From positions 2,294,001 through 2,358,000 of the forward strand of contig NZ_CP049257.1 of the NCBI RefSeq assembly GCF_011046535.1: a stretch of DNA of 64,000 bases. The letters run 5' to 3'. The notes under the pieces were generated by a model, which had not been told where the DNA came from, ran no database searches, and saw only the letters and a list, made by a program, of their open reading frames with translations. The DNA is from Nocardioides anomalus. Its GTDB lineage: Bacteria > Actinomycetota > Actinomycetes > Propionibacteriales > Nocardioidaceae. The translations under genes were made by a program, and so were the position numbers. Below, piece after piece: positions 24,674-33,035 of the stretch (the first letter of the stretch is position 1; each line of letters begins with the position of its first letter).

Positions 24674-25329
24674 AGCAGCCCGCGCTCGGTGAGCGTGCGC
24701 ACGTCGGGGTGGTCGAGGTCCTCGAGCTTGTGGCCGAGGGTCGAGACGAAGACCCGGCCCTGGCCCCAGCGCCGCGTCCACACGGCCGGGCAGGTGACGC
24801 TCTCGTGCCAGGGCGTGCCCTCGGCGGGCTCGAAGGTCGTGGTGGCCAGCACCTCGTTGAGCTCGTCGGTGAGCACCCAGTACTGCTCGGTGTTGAGCGA
24901 CCAGGTCGGGTTCAGCCCGGCCACGAGCTCGTGGTCGGCCTGCTCCGGGAGCACCTGCACGTCGTACTCCACGAAGCCGCCGGGGTGCGCGGCCCACTGG
25001 CCGCCGGTCAGGTGCAGGTAGTCCGGGGAGCCGCGGAAGGAGTCGCAGACCCCGCCGTGCCAGCCGGCCAGTCCGGTGCCGTTGGCCACCGCCGCGGACA
25101 GACCCAGGACCGCCGCGTCGCTGGCCTCGCCCTGGGTGAAGCACTGCACGACCAGGTCCGTGGCGCTCAGCTTGTCGGCGTCGGCGTAGACCTCGGGGTC
25201 GTCGTGCACCTCGACCTGGAACCCCTGCTCCTCGAGGAACGGGATGAACCGGTCGGTGGCCTCGACCGGGCTGTGGCCCTCCCAGCCGCCCCGGACGATC
25301 AGGGCCTGACGGGTGCGGGTGGTGTCCAT
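24658..25329 (-). CDS. ThuA-like domain protein
   Basis: A 223-aa protein of the trehalose-utilisation ThuA group (class I glutamine-amidotransferase-like fold). ALIVRGGWEGHSPVEATDRF opens the fold. GLAGWHGGVCDSFRGSPDY is the conserved GWHGG core, and TPWHESVTCPAVWTRRWGQGRV closes it. In characterised cases ThuA acts with a Gfo/Idh dehydrogenase (ThuB) on 3-keto disaccharides. ATG 25329 has GAGGAGG just upstream, and operator F lies 37 bp away. It heads the ThuA, nucleoside hydrolase, ribokinase transcript and diverges from the S9 peptidase. Confidence 0.88.
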   Translation of the reverse strand: MDTTRTRQALIVRGGWEGHSPVEATDRFIPFLEEQGFQVEVHDDPEVYADADKLSATDLVVQCFTQGEASDAAVLGLSAAVANGTGLAGWHGGVCDSFRGSPDYLHLTGGQWAAHPGGFVEYDVQVLPEQADHELVAGLNPTWSLNTEQYWVLTDELNEVLATTTFEPAEGTPWHESVTCPAVWTRRWGQGRVFVSTLGHKLEDLDHPDVRTLTERGLLWASR

Positions 25330-25365
25330 GGTCCTCCTCGGACGCGGGCTGGGCGGGCGGTGGTG

Positions 25366-25379
25366 CGAAATCGATTTGC
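25366..25379. promoter_or_regulatory. LacI-family operator, site F
   Basis: CGAAATCGATTTGC, with the perfect palindrome AAATCGATTT, lies in the 97-bp divergent gap between the ThuA-like and S9 peptidase genes and can control both. Confidence 0.72.
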
Positions 25380-25426
25380 AAGCGGCATCCTGGGTCACAC
25401 CTCGCCCCGGACGCAAGGAGACCCGC

Positions 25427-27382
25427 ATGACCCCCACCGGCCTGGCCGACCCGCCCGCGGAGACGCTGGCCTGGGTGGCCGCGCACCAGCGTCGGAGCCG
25501 GGAGACCGGCCCCGGCGGGCTGGCCGACGTCTCGCAGGTCGCCCCGCACCCCGCCCGGGACGTCGTCGCCTGCACCCTGGGGCTGCGGTCCTGCGCCGAC
25601 GAGGACGTGCGGCGCCAGGTCGCGCTCGTCGCCGACGGCGCACCGCCACGCCCCCTGCTGCCCGACGCCGCCTCGTCGAGCTGGCCGGTGTGGTCCCCGG
25701 ACGGCACCCGGCTCTGCGTGGTGGCGGCGTACGGCGACGAGCCGGCCACCGCGGTCGTCGTCGACCCCGACGCCGGGGAGGTGGCCCGGGCCGCCGGGCT
25801 CGACGGGACGGTCGAGGCCGCGCGCTTCTCGCCGGACGGCGCGTCCCTGGCCCTCGTGGTGGCCCAGCCGGGCGCGGAGGTCTCCGACACCTGGGGCTCG
25901 GGCTCGGTGGGCGACGCGCGCACCGAGTCCTGGCAGCCCGCGGTGCTGCCGTTCACCGGCGGTCGCCGCCAGCTCGTGGTGTGGGACGTCGCGTCCGGCG
26001 CCACCACCACGCTGAGCGACCTCAACGTCTGGGAGGCCGACTGGTACGACGACGGCCTGGTCGCGCTGGTGACCGAGGGCGCGGGCGAGGGCGCCTGGTA
26101 CACCGCCCGGCTGGTCACCGTCTCCCGCGACGGCGAGGTCGCCGAGCTGCACCGCGGCCCGGACCAGCTGGCCCACCCGCACACCTCGCCGTCCGGGCGC
26201 GCGTGGTCGGTGCTGAGCGGCTTCGCCAGCGACCGCGACCTGCTCGCGGGGGAGCTCGTGGTCGGCCGTCCGGGCTCGGACGGCGTCGCGGTCGACACCC
26301 TCGACGTGCACGTGACCGACCAGCGCTGGCTCGACGAGGCCCGCATCCTGTTCATCGGCCACCGCCGCCTGGACACCGTCGTCGGGACCGTCGACGTCGA
26401 GACCGGCGCGGCCTCCGAGCTGTGGTGCGGACGGGAGACGACCGGGCTCTACCAGCCCGACCTGGGTGGCCTCGACCACGAGGGCCGGCCGGTGCTGGCC
26501 CTCGAGCGCAGCGACGTGCCGCCCCGGCTCGTCCGGCTGGGCGCCTCGGGCCCGGAGGTGCTGCTGGACACCGCCGGCCCGGGCACCGCGCACGTCGTGG
26601 CCACCACCGGTCGCACCACCGAGTTGCGCTGGACCTCCCGTGACGGGCTCGAGGTCGAGGGCCTGGTCACGGTGCCGGACGCCGACGGCCCGCACCCGCT
26701 CGTGCTGCACGTGCACGGCGGCCCGGTCGGCGCCTACCAGGACGGCTGGATCGGCCGGGACGCGCACACCTCGCTGCTCGTCGCTCGCGGCTACGCCGTG
26801 TTCCGGCCCAACCCGCGCGGCAGCGCCGGCCGCGGCGCGGCGTACGCCGAGGCGGTGCGCCACGACATGGGCGGGCTCGACGTGGACGACGTGCTGACCG
26901 GCGTCGAGCGGCTGGTCGCCGACGGCGTGGCGGACCCCGACCGGCTGGCCATCACCGGGCAGAGCTACGGCGGGTTCATGGCCGCGTGGGTGCCGTGCCT
27001 GACCGACGTGTTCCGGGCGTCGGTGGCCCGCTCACCGGTGACGGACTGGCGCTCGCAACACCTGACCAGCAACATCGCGGAGTTCGACGCGATCTTCCTC
27101 GACGGCGAGCCCTTCGACCCGGACTCGCAGTACCAGACCCGCAACCCGCTCACCCACCACGCCCGCTGCCGCACGCCGACGCTGCTCACCGCCGGCGCCC
27201 GCGACCTGGCCACCCCGGCCAGCCAGGCCGAGCAGTTCCACCACGCGCTGGTCGAGCAGGGCGTGGACTCGGCGCTCGCGATCTACCCCGAGGAGGGCCA
27301 CGGCGTGCAGGCGCTGCCGGCGCTGGCCGACCAGTGCGCGCGGATGGTCGCGTGGTTCGACCGCTACCTGCTCACCCCATGA
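25427..27382 (+). CDS. S9-family (prolyl-oligopeptidase-like) serine peptidase/esterase
   Basis: A 651-aa cytoplasmic alpha/beta-hydrolase with an N-terminal beta-propeller (about 1-400) and a catalytic domain (about 410-651). The nucleophile Ser513 lies in GQSYGGFM, the Asp in AGARDLATP and the His in PEEGHGV. HVHGGPVGAYQDGW is the oxyanion-loop region. ATG 25427 has AAGGAG 7 nt upstream. It shares operator F with the ThuA-like gene. A peptidase is unexpected in a sugar island. The same fold includes acyl-peptide hydrolases and carbohydrate esterases, so deacylation of a decorated sugar is an alternative. Its stop overlaps the FAD oxidoreductase gene tail-to-tail by 11 bp. Confidence 0.9.
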   Translation: MTPTGLADPPAETLAWVAAHQRRSRETGPGGLADVSQVAPHPARDVVACTLGLRSCADEDVRRQVALVADGAPPRPLLPDAASSSWPVWSPDGTRLCVVAAYGDEPATAVVVDPDAGEVARAAGLDGTVEAARFSPDGASLALVVAQPGAEVSDTWGSGSVGDARTESWQPAVLPFTGGRRQLVVWDVASGATTTLSDLNVWEADWYDDGLVALVTEGAGEGAWYTARLVTVSRDGEVAELHRGPDQLAHPHTSPSGRAWSVLSGFASDRDLLAGELVVGRPGSDGVAVDTLDVHVTDQRWLDEARILFIGHRRLDTVVGTVDVETGAASELWCGRETTGLYQPDLGGLDHEGRPVLALERSDVPPRLVRLGASGPEVLLDTAGPGTAHVVATTGRTTELRWTSRDGLEVEGLVTVPDADGPHPLVLHVHGGPVGAYQDGWIGRDAHTSLLVARGYAVFRPNPRGSAGRGAAYAEAVRHDMGGLDVDDVLTGVERLVADGVADPDRLAITGQSYGGFMAAWVPCLTDVFRASVARSPVTDWRSQHLTSNIAEFDAIFLDGEPFDPDSQYQTRNPLTHHARCRTPTLLTAGARDLATPASQAEQFHHALVEQGVDSALAIYPEEGHGVQALPALADQCARMVAWFDRYLLTP

Positions 27383-28649
27383 CGCTGGTCGGCGCGTCCG
27401 GGTCGACCGTGCGCAGCCGGGAGTACGTCGCCAGCTCGATCGGCTGACCGGTCCGCGGCGCCGTCCACACCAGCGGGTCGCGGTCGTGGTCGTGGCCGGC
27501 CTCGACCGCCTCCACGAGCGCGGCCACCAGCTGGCCGACGACCGGGGCGTTCTTGAACTGGTTGCCGCTCGTGCCCATGGCCACGTAGAAGCCCGGCCGG
27601 CCGGTGCGGTCGTAGACCGGCGTCCAGTCGCTCGCCGCGTCGTACACCCCGACCACGCCGCTCGGCCGCCCTGGCACGCTGAGCCCCGGGATCCGCCGGG
27701 CCGCGCGCAGGCTCTGCGCCTCGTAGGTCGCCGCGCTCACCCGCGGGTCCGCCTCGTCGGGGTCGGCCAACCACTCCAGCGGATCGCACTCCGGCTCCAT
27801 CCCCCCGACCAGCAGCCCGCCCGCGGCCGGGCGCAGGTAGGTGCCGAGGTCGGGGTCGGCCAGCGCCAACGGGAGTCCCTCTGCGGTCGGCAGCCAGTGC
27901 ACCTCCTGGCGCAGCGGCCGCGAGGTGACCGTGAACTCCGCGCCCACCCCGGCCAGCGCGTTGACCGCGCTCGACCACGGGCCGGCCGCGTTGATGACCA
28001 CGTCGGCCTCGATCGCCTGCCCCTGGGCCACCACCCACCACCGCCGGCTCCCGCCCTCCTCGACGGCGCTGACCTCGTGCCGCAGGAGGTACGTCGCCCC
28101 CCGGGCGCGCGCCGCCTCGGCCAGGTCGTGCGCGGCGAGCGCCGCGTCGTCGACGTACCCCGCGTCCGGCGTCCACGTCCCGCCCAGCTCACCGTGCGCG
28201 TCGGCGAAGAACGCCTCACTGTCCACCGGCGCCGGCGGCCCGAACGCGCCGGCGTCGAGGCGCCGGGCCCCGACCTGCGCGGGCGTCCACCGCTCCCACG
28301 GCACGCCCACCGCGTCGAAGTCCCCCGTGATCGCCGCCGACTCCCCCGGCTCCGCCTCCAGGACCAGCATCCCCGTCCGCACGAACCGCGCCAGCCCCTC
28401 GGCGTCGTCCCGCCCCAGGTGCGCCGCCCAGTCGGCCCACACCTGCCGCGCCTCCCACGCCAGCGCCACCGCCGTGCGCGTCGAGTAGTGGAACCGCACG
28501 ATCGCGCTCGACGCGCTCGTCGACCCGTGCCCCACCCCACCGGCCTTGTCGACGACCACGACCTCACGCCCGGCCCGCGCCAGCTCCAGCGAGATCGCCG
28601 CCCCGATCACGCCGGCCCCGACCACCACGACGTCCGCGGTCCTCGTCAC
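27372..28649 (-). CDS. FAD-dependent oxidoreductase (DAO family)
   Basis: A 425-aa flavoprotein of the glycine/D-amino-acid oxidase type. The FAD motif is DVVVVGAGVIGAAISLELA, followed by VVVVDKAGGVGHGSTSASSA. The substrate-site histidine may be in FHYSTRTA, and VAMGTSGNQFKNAPVVG is the C-terminal flavin-binding segment. Start GTG 28649 has AGGGTG 8 nt upstream; GTG 28658 is possible and would overlap an upstream frameshifted reading frame. It probably oxidises an N-methyl amino acid, amine or sugar-amine; the substrate is not determined. Confidence 0.86.
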   Translation of the reverse strand: MTRTADVVVVGAGVIGAAISLELARAGREVVVVDKAGGVGHGSTSASSAIVRFHYSTRTAVALAWEARQVWADWAAHLGRDDAEGLARFVRTGMLVLEAEPGESAAITGDFDAVGVPWERWTPAQVGARRLDAGAFGPPAPVDSEAFFADAHGELGGTWTPDAGYVDDAALAAHDLAEAARARGATYLLRHEVSAVEEGGSRRWWVVAQGQAIEADVVINAAGPWSSAVNALAGVGAEFTVTSRPLRQEVHWLPTAEGLPLALADPDLGTYLRPAAGGLLVGGMEPECDPLEWLADPDEADPRVSAATYEAQSLRAARRIPGLSVPGRPSGVVGVYDAASDWTPVYDRTGRPGFYVAMGTSGNQFKNAPVVGQLVAALVEAVEAGHDHDRDPLVWTAPRTGQPIELATYSRLRTVDPDAPTSVMG

Positions 28650-28654
28650 GGCGG

Positions 28655-28881
28655 TCACCCTAGAACGACGTCCATGAGCGGCCCGGCGTGCTCGAGGTCG
28701 CACGCCACCTGCGAGTCCTCCCAGCGGACGTCGGCGGAGGCCGCCCCGACCAGCAGGGCCGGACCACCAGCGCCCAGCCGTGCTCCGGGTCGCGCTCCGC
28801 CGCCGAGTGCACGGACGTGTCCCTCAGCAGACCGCGGGTGGCGGTGGCGCCTCGCTCGACGCGATCCGGTCGCCACGACAT
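28655..28881 (-). pseudogene. Possible frameshifted small gene upstream of the FAD oxidoreductase
   Basis: Two minus-strand frames join into one plausible protein. From ATG 28881 one reads MSWRPDRVERGATATRG and then SAAERDPEHGWALVV. After a shift near 28755 the other frame reads SADVRWEDSQVACDLEHAG and ends at a TGA overlapping GTG 28658. The end-to-start overlap copies the habit of real genes here. I do not recognise the family. It may be a decayed gene, a sequencing indel or chance. Confidence 0.25.
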
Positions 28882-28999
28882 GGCGCGTCGGTCCGCTCGA
28901 GCCGGTCCGACGACCTCGACCGCCGCCGGCACACTCGCGCCGAGCAGCCCCGGCGCATCCGGGTGCGAGGACAGCGAGTGGCGCACCGACCGGGGTGAT

Positions 29000-29013
29000 G
29001 CCAAACGATTTGC
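29000..29013. promoter_or_regulatory. LacI-family operator, site G
   Basis: GCCAAACGATTTGC is the exact inverse of sites A and C. It lies 66 bp upstream of the aldo/keto reductase gene. Confidence 0.75.
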
Positions 29014-29079
29014 CGCGCTCGACGCGGTGGGCGAGGATCCAGGGACGCGCCCCGTCGTACCGACGCACCTGGAGACACC

Positions 29080-30066
29080 GTGGAGTACACCCACCTCGGC
29101 CGGACCGGCCTCACGGTCAGCCGGTTCGCCGTCGGCACCATGAACTTCGGCTGGCAGACCGACGAGGCCGCGAGCGTCGAGATCCTGGACGACGCGCTCG
29201 AGCACGGGGTGAACTTCTTCGACACCGCCGACATCTACGCCGGCGGCGAGTCCGAGCGGATCCTCGGGCGCTGGCTCGCGCAGGACCCCGACCGCCGGGA
29301 CCGGGTGGTGGTGGCCACCAAGGCCTACAACCCGACCGGCTCGTGGCCCAACAGCGGTGGGCTGTCCGCCAAGCACCTGCGCAAGGCGGCCGAGGACAGC
29401 CTGCGCCGCATGCAGACCGACCACATCGACCTGTTCCAGTTCCACCACGTCGACCGCACCGCGCCGTGGGACGAGATCTGGGAGGCGTGTGAGCGGCTGG
29501 TCCGCGACGGCAAGGTGCTGTACGTCGGGAGCAGCAACTTCGCGGGCTGGCACCTCGCCGCCGCGCAGGAGAGCGCGCGGGCGCGCCACTTCCTCGGGCT
29601 CGCCTCCGAGCAGTCGCTCTACAACCTGCTCGAGCGCACCGTCGAGCTCGAGGTGCTCCCGGCCGCGCAGCACTACGGCATCGGGCTGCTGCCCTGGAGC
29701 CCGCTGGCCGGCGGGCTGCTGGCCGGTGCGGCGGCCAAGGCCGGCGAGGGCCGCCGCGGCGACTCCTCCACGCTGCTCGAGCACGACGCGCGCACCGCGC
29801 GCATCCAGGACAACCTGACCCGGCTCCAGGACTACGAGGCCTTGGCCGCCGAGCTCGACACGACGCCGACGGTGCTGGCCCTCGCGTGGCTGCTGCACCA
29901 GCCGGCGGTGACCGCCCCGGTGCTCGGCCCCCGCACCCTCGAGCAGCTCACGTCCTCCTACCCGGCGCTCGAGCTGAGCCTGGAGGACAAGACCCTCCAG
30001 CGCCTCGACGAGCTGTTCCCCGGGCCGGGCGGACCGGCGCCCGAGGCGTACACGTGGTCGACCTGA
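29080..30066 (+). CDS. Aldo/keto reductase
   Basis: A 328-aa NADPH-dependent TIM-barrel reductase. Catalytic residues are visible as Asp and Tyr in DTADIYAGG, Lys in VVATKAYNPTG and His in LFQFHHVDR. The cofactor site is LLPWSPLAGGLLAG. It resembles the general-stress / L-glyceraldehyde-reductase-like branch (MEYTHLGRTGLTVSRFAVGTM). GTG 29080 has GGAG upstream. Operator G precedes it, and it overlaps the dehydrogenase gene downstream by 13 bp, so both are probably induced together for reduction and oxidation of sugar carbonyls. Confidence 0.92.
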   Translation: MEYTHLGRTGLTVSRFAVGTMNFGWQTDEAASVEILDDALEHGVNFFDTADIYAGGESERILGRWLAQDPDRRDRVVVATKAYNPTGSWPNSGGLSAKHLRKAAEDSLRRMQTDHIDLFQFHHVDRTAPWDEIWEACERLVRDGKVLYVGSSNFAGWHLAAAQESARARHFLGLASEQSLYNLLERTVELEVLPAAQHYGIGLLPWSPLAGGLLAGAAAKAGEGRRGDSSTLLEHDARTARIQDNLTRLQDYEALAAELDTTPTVLALAWLLHQPAVTAPVLGPRTLEQLTSSYPALELSLEDKTLQRLDELFPGPGGPAPEAYTWST

Positions 30067-31079
30067 GCCAGCGCGTCGCCCGGCTGCACGCCGTCCGCGA
30101 CCTGCGCATCGAGGACGCGCCGGCACCGGGTGAGCCGCCGGATGGCTGGTCGACGGTGGCGGTCACCTCGGTGGGGATCTGCGGCTCCGACCTGCACTGG
30201 TACGCCGACGGCGGGACCGGCGAGGTCTCGATCGAGGACCCGGTCATGCCGGGCCACGAGTTCGCCGGCGTCGCCCTCGACGGGCCGCACGTCGGCCGGC
30301 GGGTCGCGGTCGACCCGGCCATCCCGTGCGGCGCGTGCGAGCAGTGCCGCGCCGGGCACGGCAACCTGTGCCCGAACATCCTGTTCGCCGGGCACCAGAG
30401 CCTGGACGGCGGGCTCCAGGAGCGGCTGCTCTGGCCCGACCACCTGCTCGTCCCGCTCCCCGACGACCTCAGCGACGACGCCGGCGCGCTCCTCGAGCCG
30501 CTGGGCGTCGCGATCCACGCCGTCAGGCACGCCCACGTCCGCTCCGGCCACGACGTCCTCGTGGTCGGCGCCGGCCCGATCGGAGTCCTGGTCGGCGCGG
30601 TCGCGCGGCGGGCCGGCGCGGCCCGGGTGTTCGTGTCCGAGCCGCTCGGCCACCGGCGCGCCACCGCGCTGGCCTTCGGGGCCGACGCGGCCTGGGCGCC
30701 GGAGGGCGCCGTCGAGGAGCTGATGAGCATCACCGGTGGGCGCGGCGCCGACGTGGTGGTCGAGATGGCCGGCTCCGACGAGGGCATCGCCACCGCCGTG
30801 GCCGGCGCCGGTCTCGGCGCCCGGATCGCCCTCGGCGGGATCCCGTCCGGGCCGACCTCGGCGTTCCCGGCCGCCGCCGCCCGCCGCAAGGGCCTCACCT
30901 TCGCGATGGTCCGGCGCATGCACGAGACCTACCCGAGGGCCGTGGAGCTGGCCACGACGGGCGTCGACCTCGACGCCCTGGTCAGCGACCACTTCCCCCT
31001 CGAGCGCTCCGCCGACGCCTTCGCCCACGCCGTCGGCCGCACCGGGGACAAGACCGTCATCCGGGTGTCGGGCTCCTGA
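30054..31079 (+). CDS. Zinc-dependent polyol/threonine-type dehydrogenase (MDR)
   Basis: A 341-aa full-length zinc MDR enzyme. The catalytic zinc site is in GICGSDLHWYADGG and GHEFAGVA. The structural zinc has four cysteines, CGACEQCRAGHGNLC. The NAD-binding motif is VLVVGAGPIGVLVGAVA, and EPLGVAIHAV matches sorbitol and L-idonate dehydrogenases. GTG 30054 lies inside the end of the aldo/keto reductase gene, with GAGG 8 nt upstream. Sorbitol-, xylitol- or idonate-type oxidation fits the context. Its end overlaps the ribulokinase gene tail-to-tail by 23 bp. Confidence 0.9.
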   Translation: MVDLSQRVARLHAVRDLRIEDAPAPGEPPDGWSTVAVTSVGICGSDLHWYADGGTGEVSIEDPVMPGHEFAGVALDGPHVGRRVAVDPAIPCGACEQCRAGHGNLCPNILFAGHQSLDGGLQERLLWPDHLLVPLPDDLSDDAGALLEPLGVAIHAVRHAHVRSGHDVLVVGAGPIGVLVGAVARRAGAARVFVSEPLGHRRATALAFGADAAWAPEGAVEELMSITGGRGADVVVEMAGSDEGIATAVAGAGLGARIALGGIPSGPTSAFPAAAARRKGLTFAMVRRMHETYPRAVELATTGVDLDALVSDHFPLERSADAFAHAVGRTGDKTVIRVSGS

Positions 31080-32751
31080 GGGCCGCACGCCGCACGGCCG
31101 CGAGCCGGCGCATCACGTCGCTCTCGCGGCCGAAGCCGTCGTAGAGCTCGGTGTACACCGCGAACAGCGCGTCGTACGCCTGCGCCCGTGCTTCGTCCGG
31201 CACGAGGACGTCGACCCGGTCCGCGGCCATCGACCGCGCCGCGGTCGGCACGTCGGCGTAGGCGCCGGCCGCGACCGCGGCGTGGACGGCCGAGCCGAGC
31301 GCGCCGGCGTGCTCCACCCGCACCACCGACAGCGGCCGGCGCAGCACGTCGGCCAGGATCTGCAGGAGCAGCGGGTTGCCGGTCAGCCCGCCGGCCACGA
31401 ACACCTCGCGCACCGGGACGCCGCCGCCCTCCAGCGCCTCCACCACCACACGGGTGCCGAACGCCGTCGCCTCGAGCAGCGCCCGGTAGACCTCCTCGGG
31501 CCGGGTGGCCAGGGTCAGGCCCACCACCAGGCCGCTCAGCTCGTGGTCCATCAGCACCGAGCGGTTGCCGCTGTGCCAGTCCAGCGCGACCAGGCCCGTC
31601 GCCCCCACCTCGAGCCCGCCGGCCAGCCGCGTCAGGTGCTCGTGCACCGACTCCCCCGCCGCCGCGGCCGCCTCGACGTACGCCGCGGGCACCCCGGTCC
31701 GGGCGAACCAGGCCAGGATGTCGCCCGACCCGCTCTGACCGGCCTCGTAGCCGAAGCGCCCCGCGACCACGCCGCCCTCGACCACCCCGCAGACGCCGGG
31801 GATCTCGCGCCGCACGTCGGCGCTGGTGATGTGGCAGGTCGACGTGCCGGTGATGAGCGCCAGCCGACCCGGCTCGACCGCCCCGACGCCCGCCGCCGTG
31901 ACGTGCGCGTCCACGTTGCCCGTCGCCACCGCGATGCCCTCGGGCAGCCCGGTCCAGGCCGCCGCCTGGGCGGTGAGCCGACCGGCGCGCGTCCCCAGCT
32001 GGGCGACGGGGTGGGCCAGCTTGTCGGGCACGAAGGACGCGAAGCCCGGCGCCAGCGCCTCGAGGAACTCAGCCGACGGCGAGACCCCCTCCGGCCCGAT
32101 GCCCTTGTAGCCGGCCGCCGACGCGTTGCGCACGTAGGCCCCACCCAGCTGCCACACCACCCAGTCCGACACCTCGACCCAGTGCCTCATCGTGTCGTAG
32201 AGCGGCCGGTCCTCCTCGAAGAGCTCCAGCGCCTTGGCGTACTGGCCCTCGGCCGAGATCCGCCCGCCGTACGCCGCCAGCCAGGTCTCGCCGCGCGCCT
32301 CGGCGAGCGCGGTGATCCGGTCCGCCCGGCCCTGCGCGGCGTGGTGCTTCCACAGCTTCGCGTAGGCGTGCGGCCGGTCGGCGTACTCCGGCAGCGCGCA
32401 CAGCGGGGTGCCCGTCGCGTCGGTCGGCAGCACCGTGCACGACGTCGCGTCGCACCCGATCCCGACCACCGCCTCGGGCCGCACCCCGGCGACCCGCAGG
32501 GCCGCCGGCACCGCCGTCCGCAGCACCTCCAGGTAGTCCTCCGGCACCTGCAGCGCCCACCCCGGAGCCAGCCGCCGGCCCCGCCACTCGCCCTCGACCA
32601 CCCCGTGCGCGTACTCGTGCACCGCCGAGCCCAGCACCGCGCCGTCCGCGACCCGGACCACCACGACCCGACCGGACAGCGTCCCGAGGTCGACCCCGAC
32701 GACGCACCGCTCGTCCGACCCCGCCGATCCTGCGCGCCCCACGCCGCTCAC
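31057..32751 (-). CDS. araB: Ribulokinase (FGGY kinase)
   Basis: A 564-aa FGGY-family sugar kinase. Hallmarks of AraB are present: VVGVDLGTLSGRVVVV (ATP site), RNASAAGYKGI, VATGNVDAHV, LITGTSTCHI and ATAFGTRVVVEA with the C-terminal GGLTGNPLLLQI. It phosphorylates L-ribulose or a related ketopentose. GTG 32751 overlaps the upstream 95-aa gene by GTGA; GTG 32742 is an alternative. No araA or araD is nearby, and no operator of the island consensus is seen. It is transcribed with the acyl-CoA dehydrogenase / PIG-L operon rather than with the island, which is odd for a pentose kinase. Confidence 0.87.
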   Translation of the reverse strand: MSGVGRAGSAGSDERCVVGVDLGTLSGRVVVVRVADGAVLGSAVHEYAHGVVEGEWRGRRLAPGWALQVPEDYLEVLRTAVPAALRVAGVRPEAVVGIGCDATSCTVLPTDATGTPLCALPEYADRPHAYAKLWKHHAAQGRADRITALAEARGETWLAAYGGRISAEGQYAKALELFEEDRPLYDTMRHWVEVSDWVVWQLGGAYVRNASAAGYKGIGPEGVSPSAEFLEALAPGFASFVPDKLAHPVAQLGTRAGRLTAQAAAWTGLPEGIAVATGNVDAHVTAAGVGAVEPGRLALITGTSTCHITSADVRREIPGVCGVVEGGVVAGRFGYEAGQSGSGDILAWFARTGVPAAYVEAAAAAGESVHEHLTRLAGGLEVGATGLVALDWHSGNRSVLMDHELSGLVVGLTLATRPEEVYRALLEATAFGTRVVVEALEGGGVPVREVFVAGGLTGNPLLLQILADVLRRPLSVVRVEHAGALGSAVHAAVAAGAYADVPTAARSMAADRVDVLVPDEARAQAYDALFAVYTELYDGFGRESDVMRRLAAVRRAALRSPTPG

Positions 32752-33035
32752 CCTAGGTCGGGCGCCGCCCCGTCCGCGGGGAGTCCGAGCTTGCGGCGCA
32801 TGGTGGCGGTGTCGTCGTCCCAGACCGCGGCATCGAGGCGCACCACGACCACGGTGTCGTCGATCCGCGCGGTGCGGATCCGGACGCCGGACCCCGCGGC
32901 CAGAGCGCGGACCCGGGCCCGCACGTCGCGCGCCACGTCGTCGTCCGGGACCCGGCGGACGGCCTGCTCGTGGTCGCGGGCCTGCTCCCACAGCGCGACC
33001 GCGAGGGGCTCGGCACCGGTGTCCGCCGCGCTCAC
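32748..33035 (-). CDS. Small conserved-looking hypothetical protein (95 aa)
   Basis: A 95-aa acidic/basic mixed protein without membrane segments, with an N-terminal helix-rich part (LAVALWEQARDHEQAVRRV) and a beta-rich middle (VRIRTARIDDTVVVVRLD). No family recognised. GTG 33035 overlaps the glycosyltransferase stop and its own stop overlaps the ribulokinase start, both as GTGA. Such tight coupling on both sides argues for a real gene. Confidence 0.7.
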   Translation of the reverse strand: MSAADTGAEPLAVALWEQARDHEQAVRRVPDDDVARDVRARVRALAAGSGVRIRTARIDDTVVVVRLDAAVWDDDTATMRRKLGLPADGAAPDLG

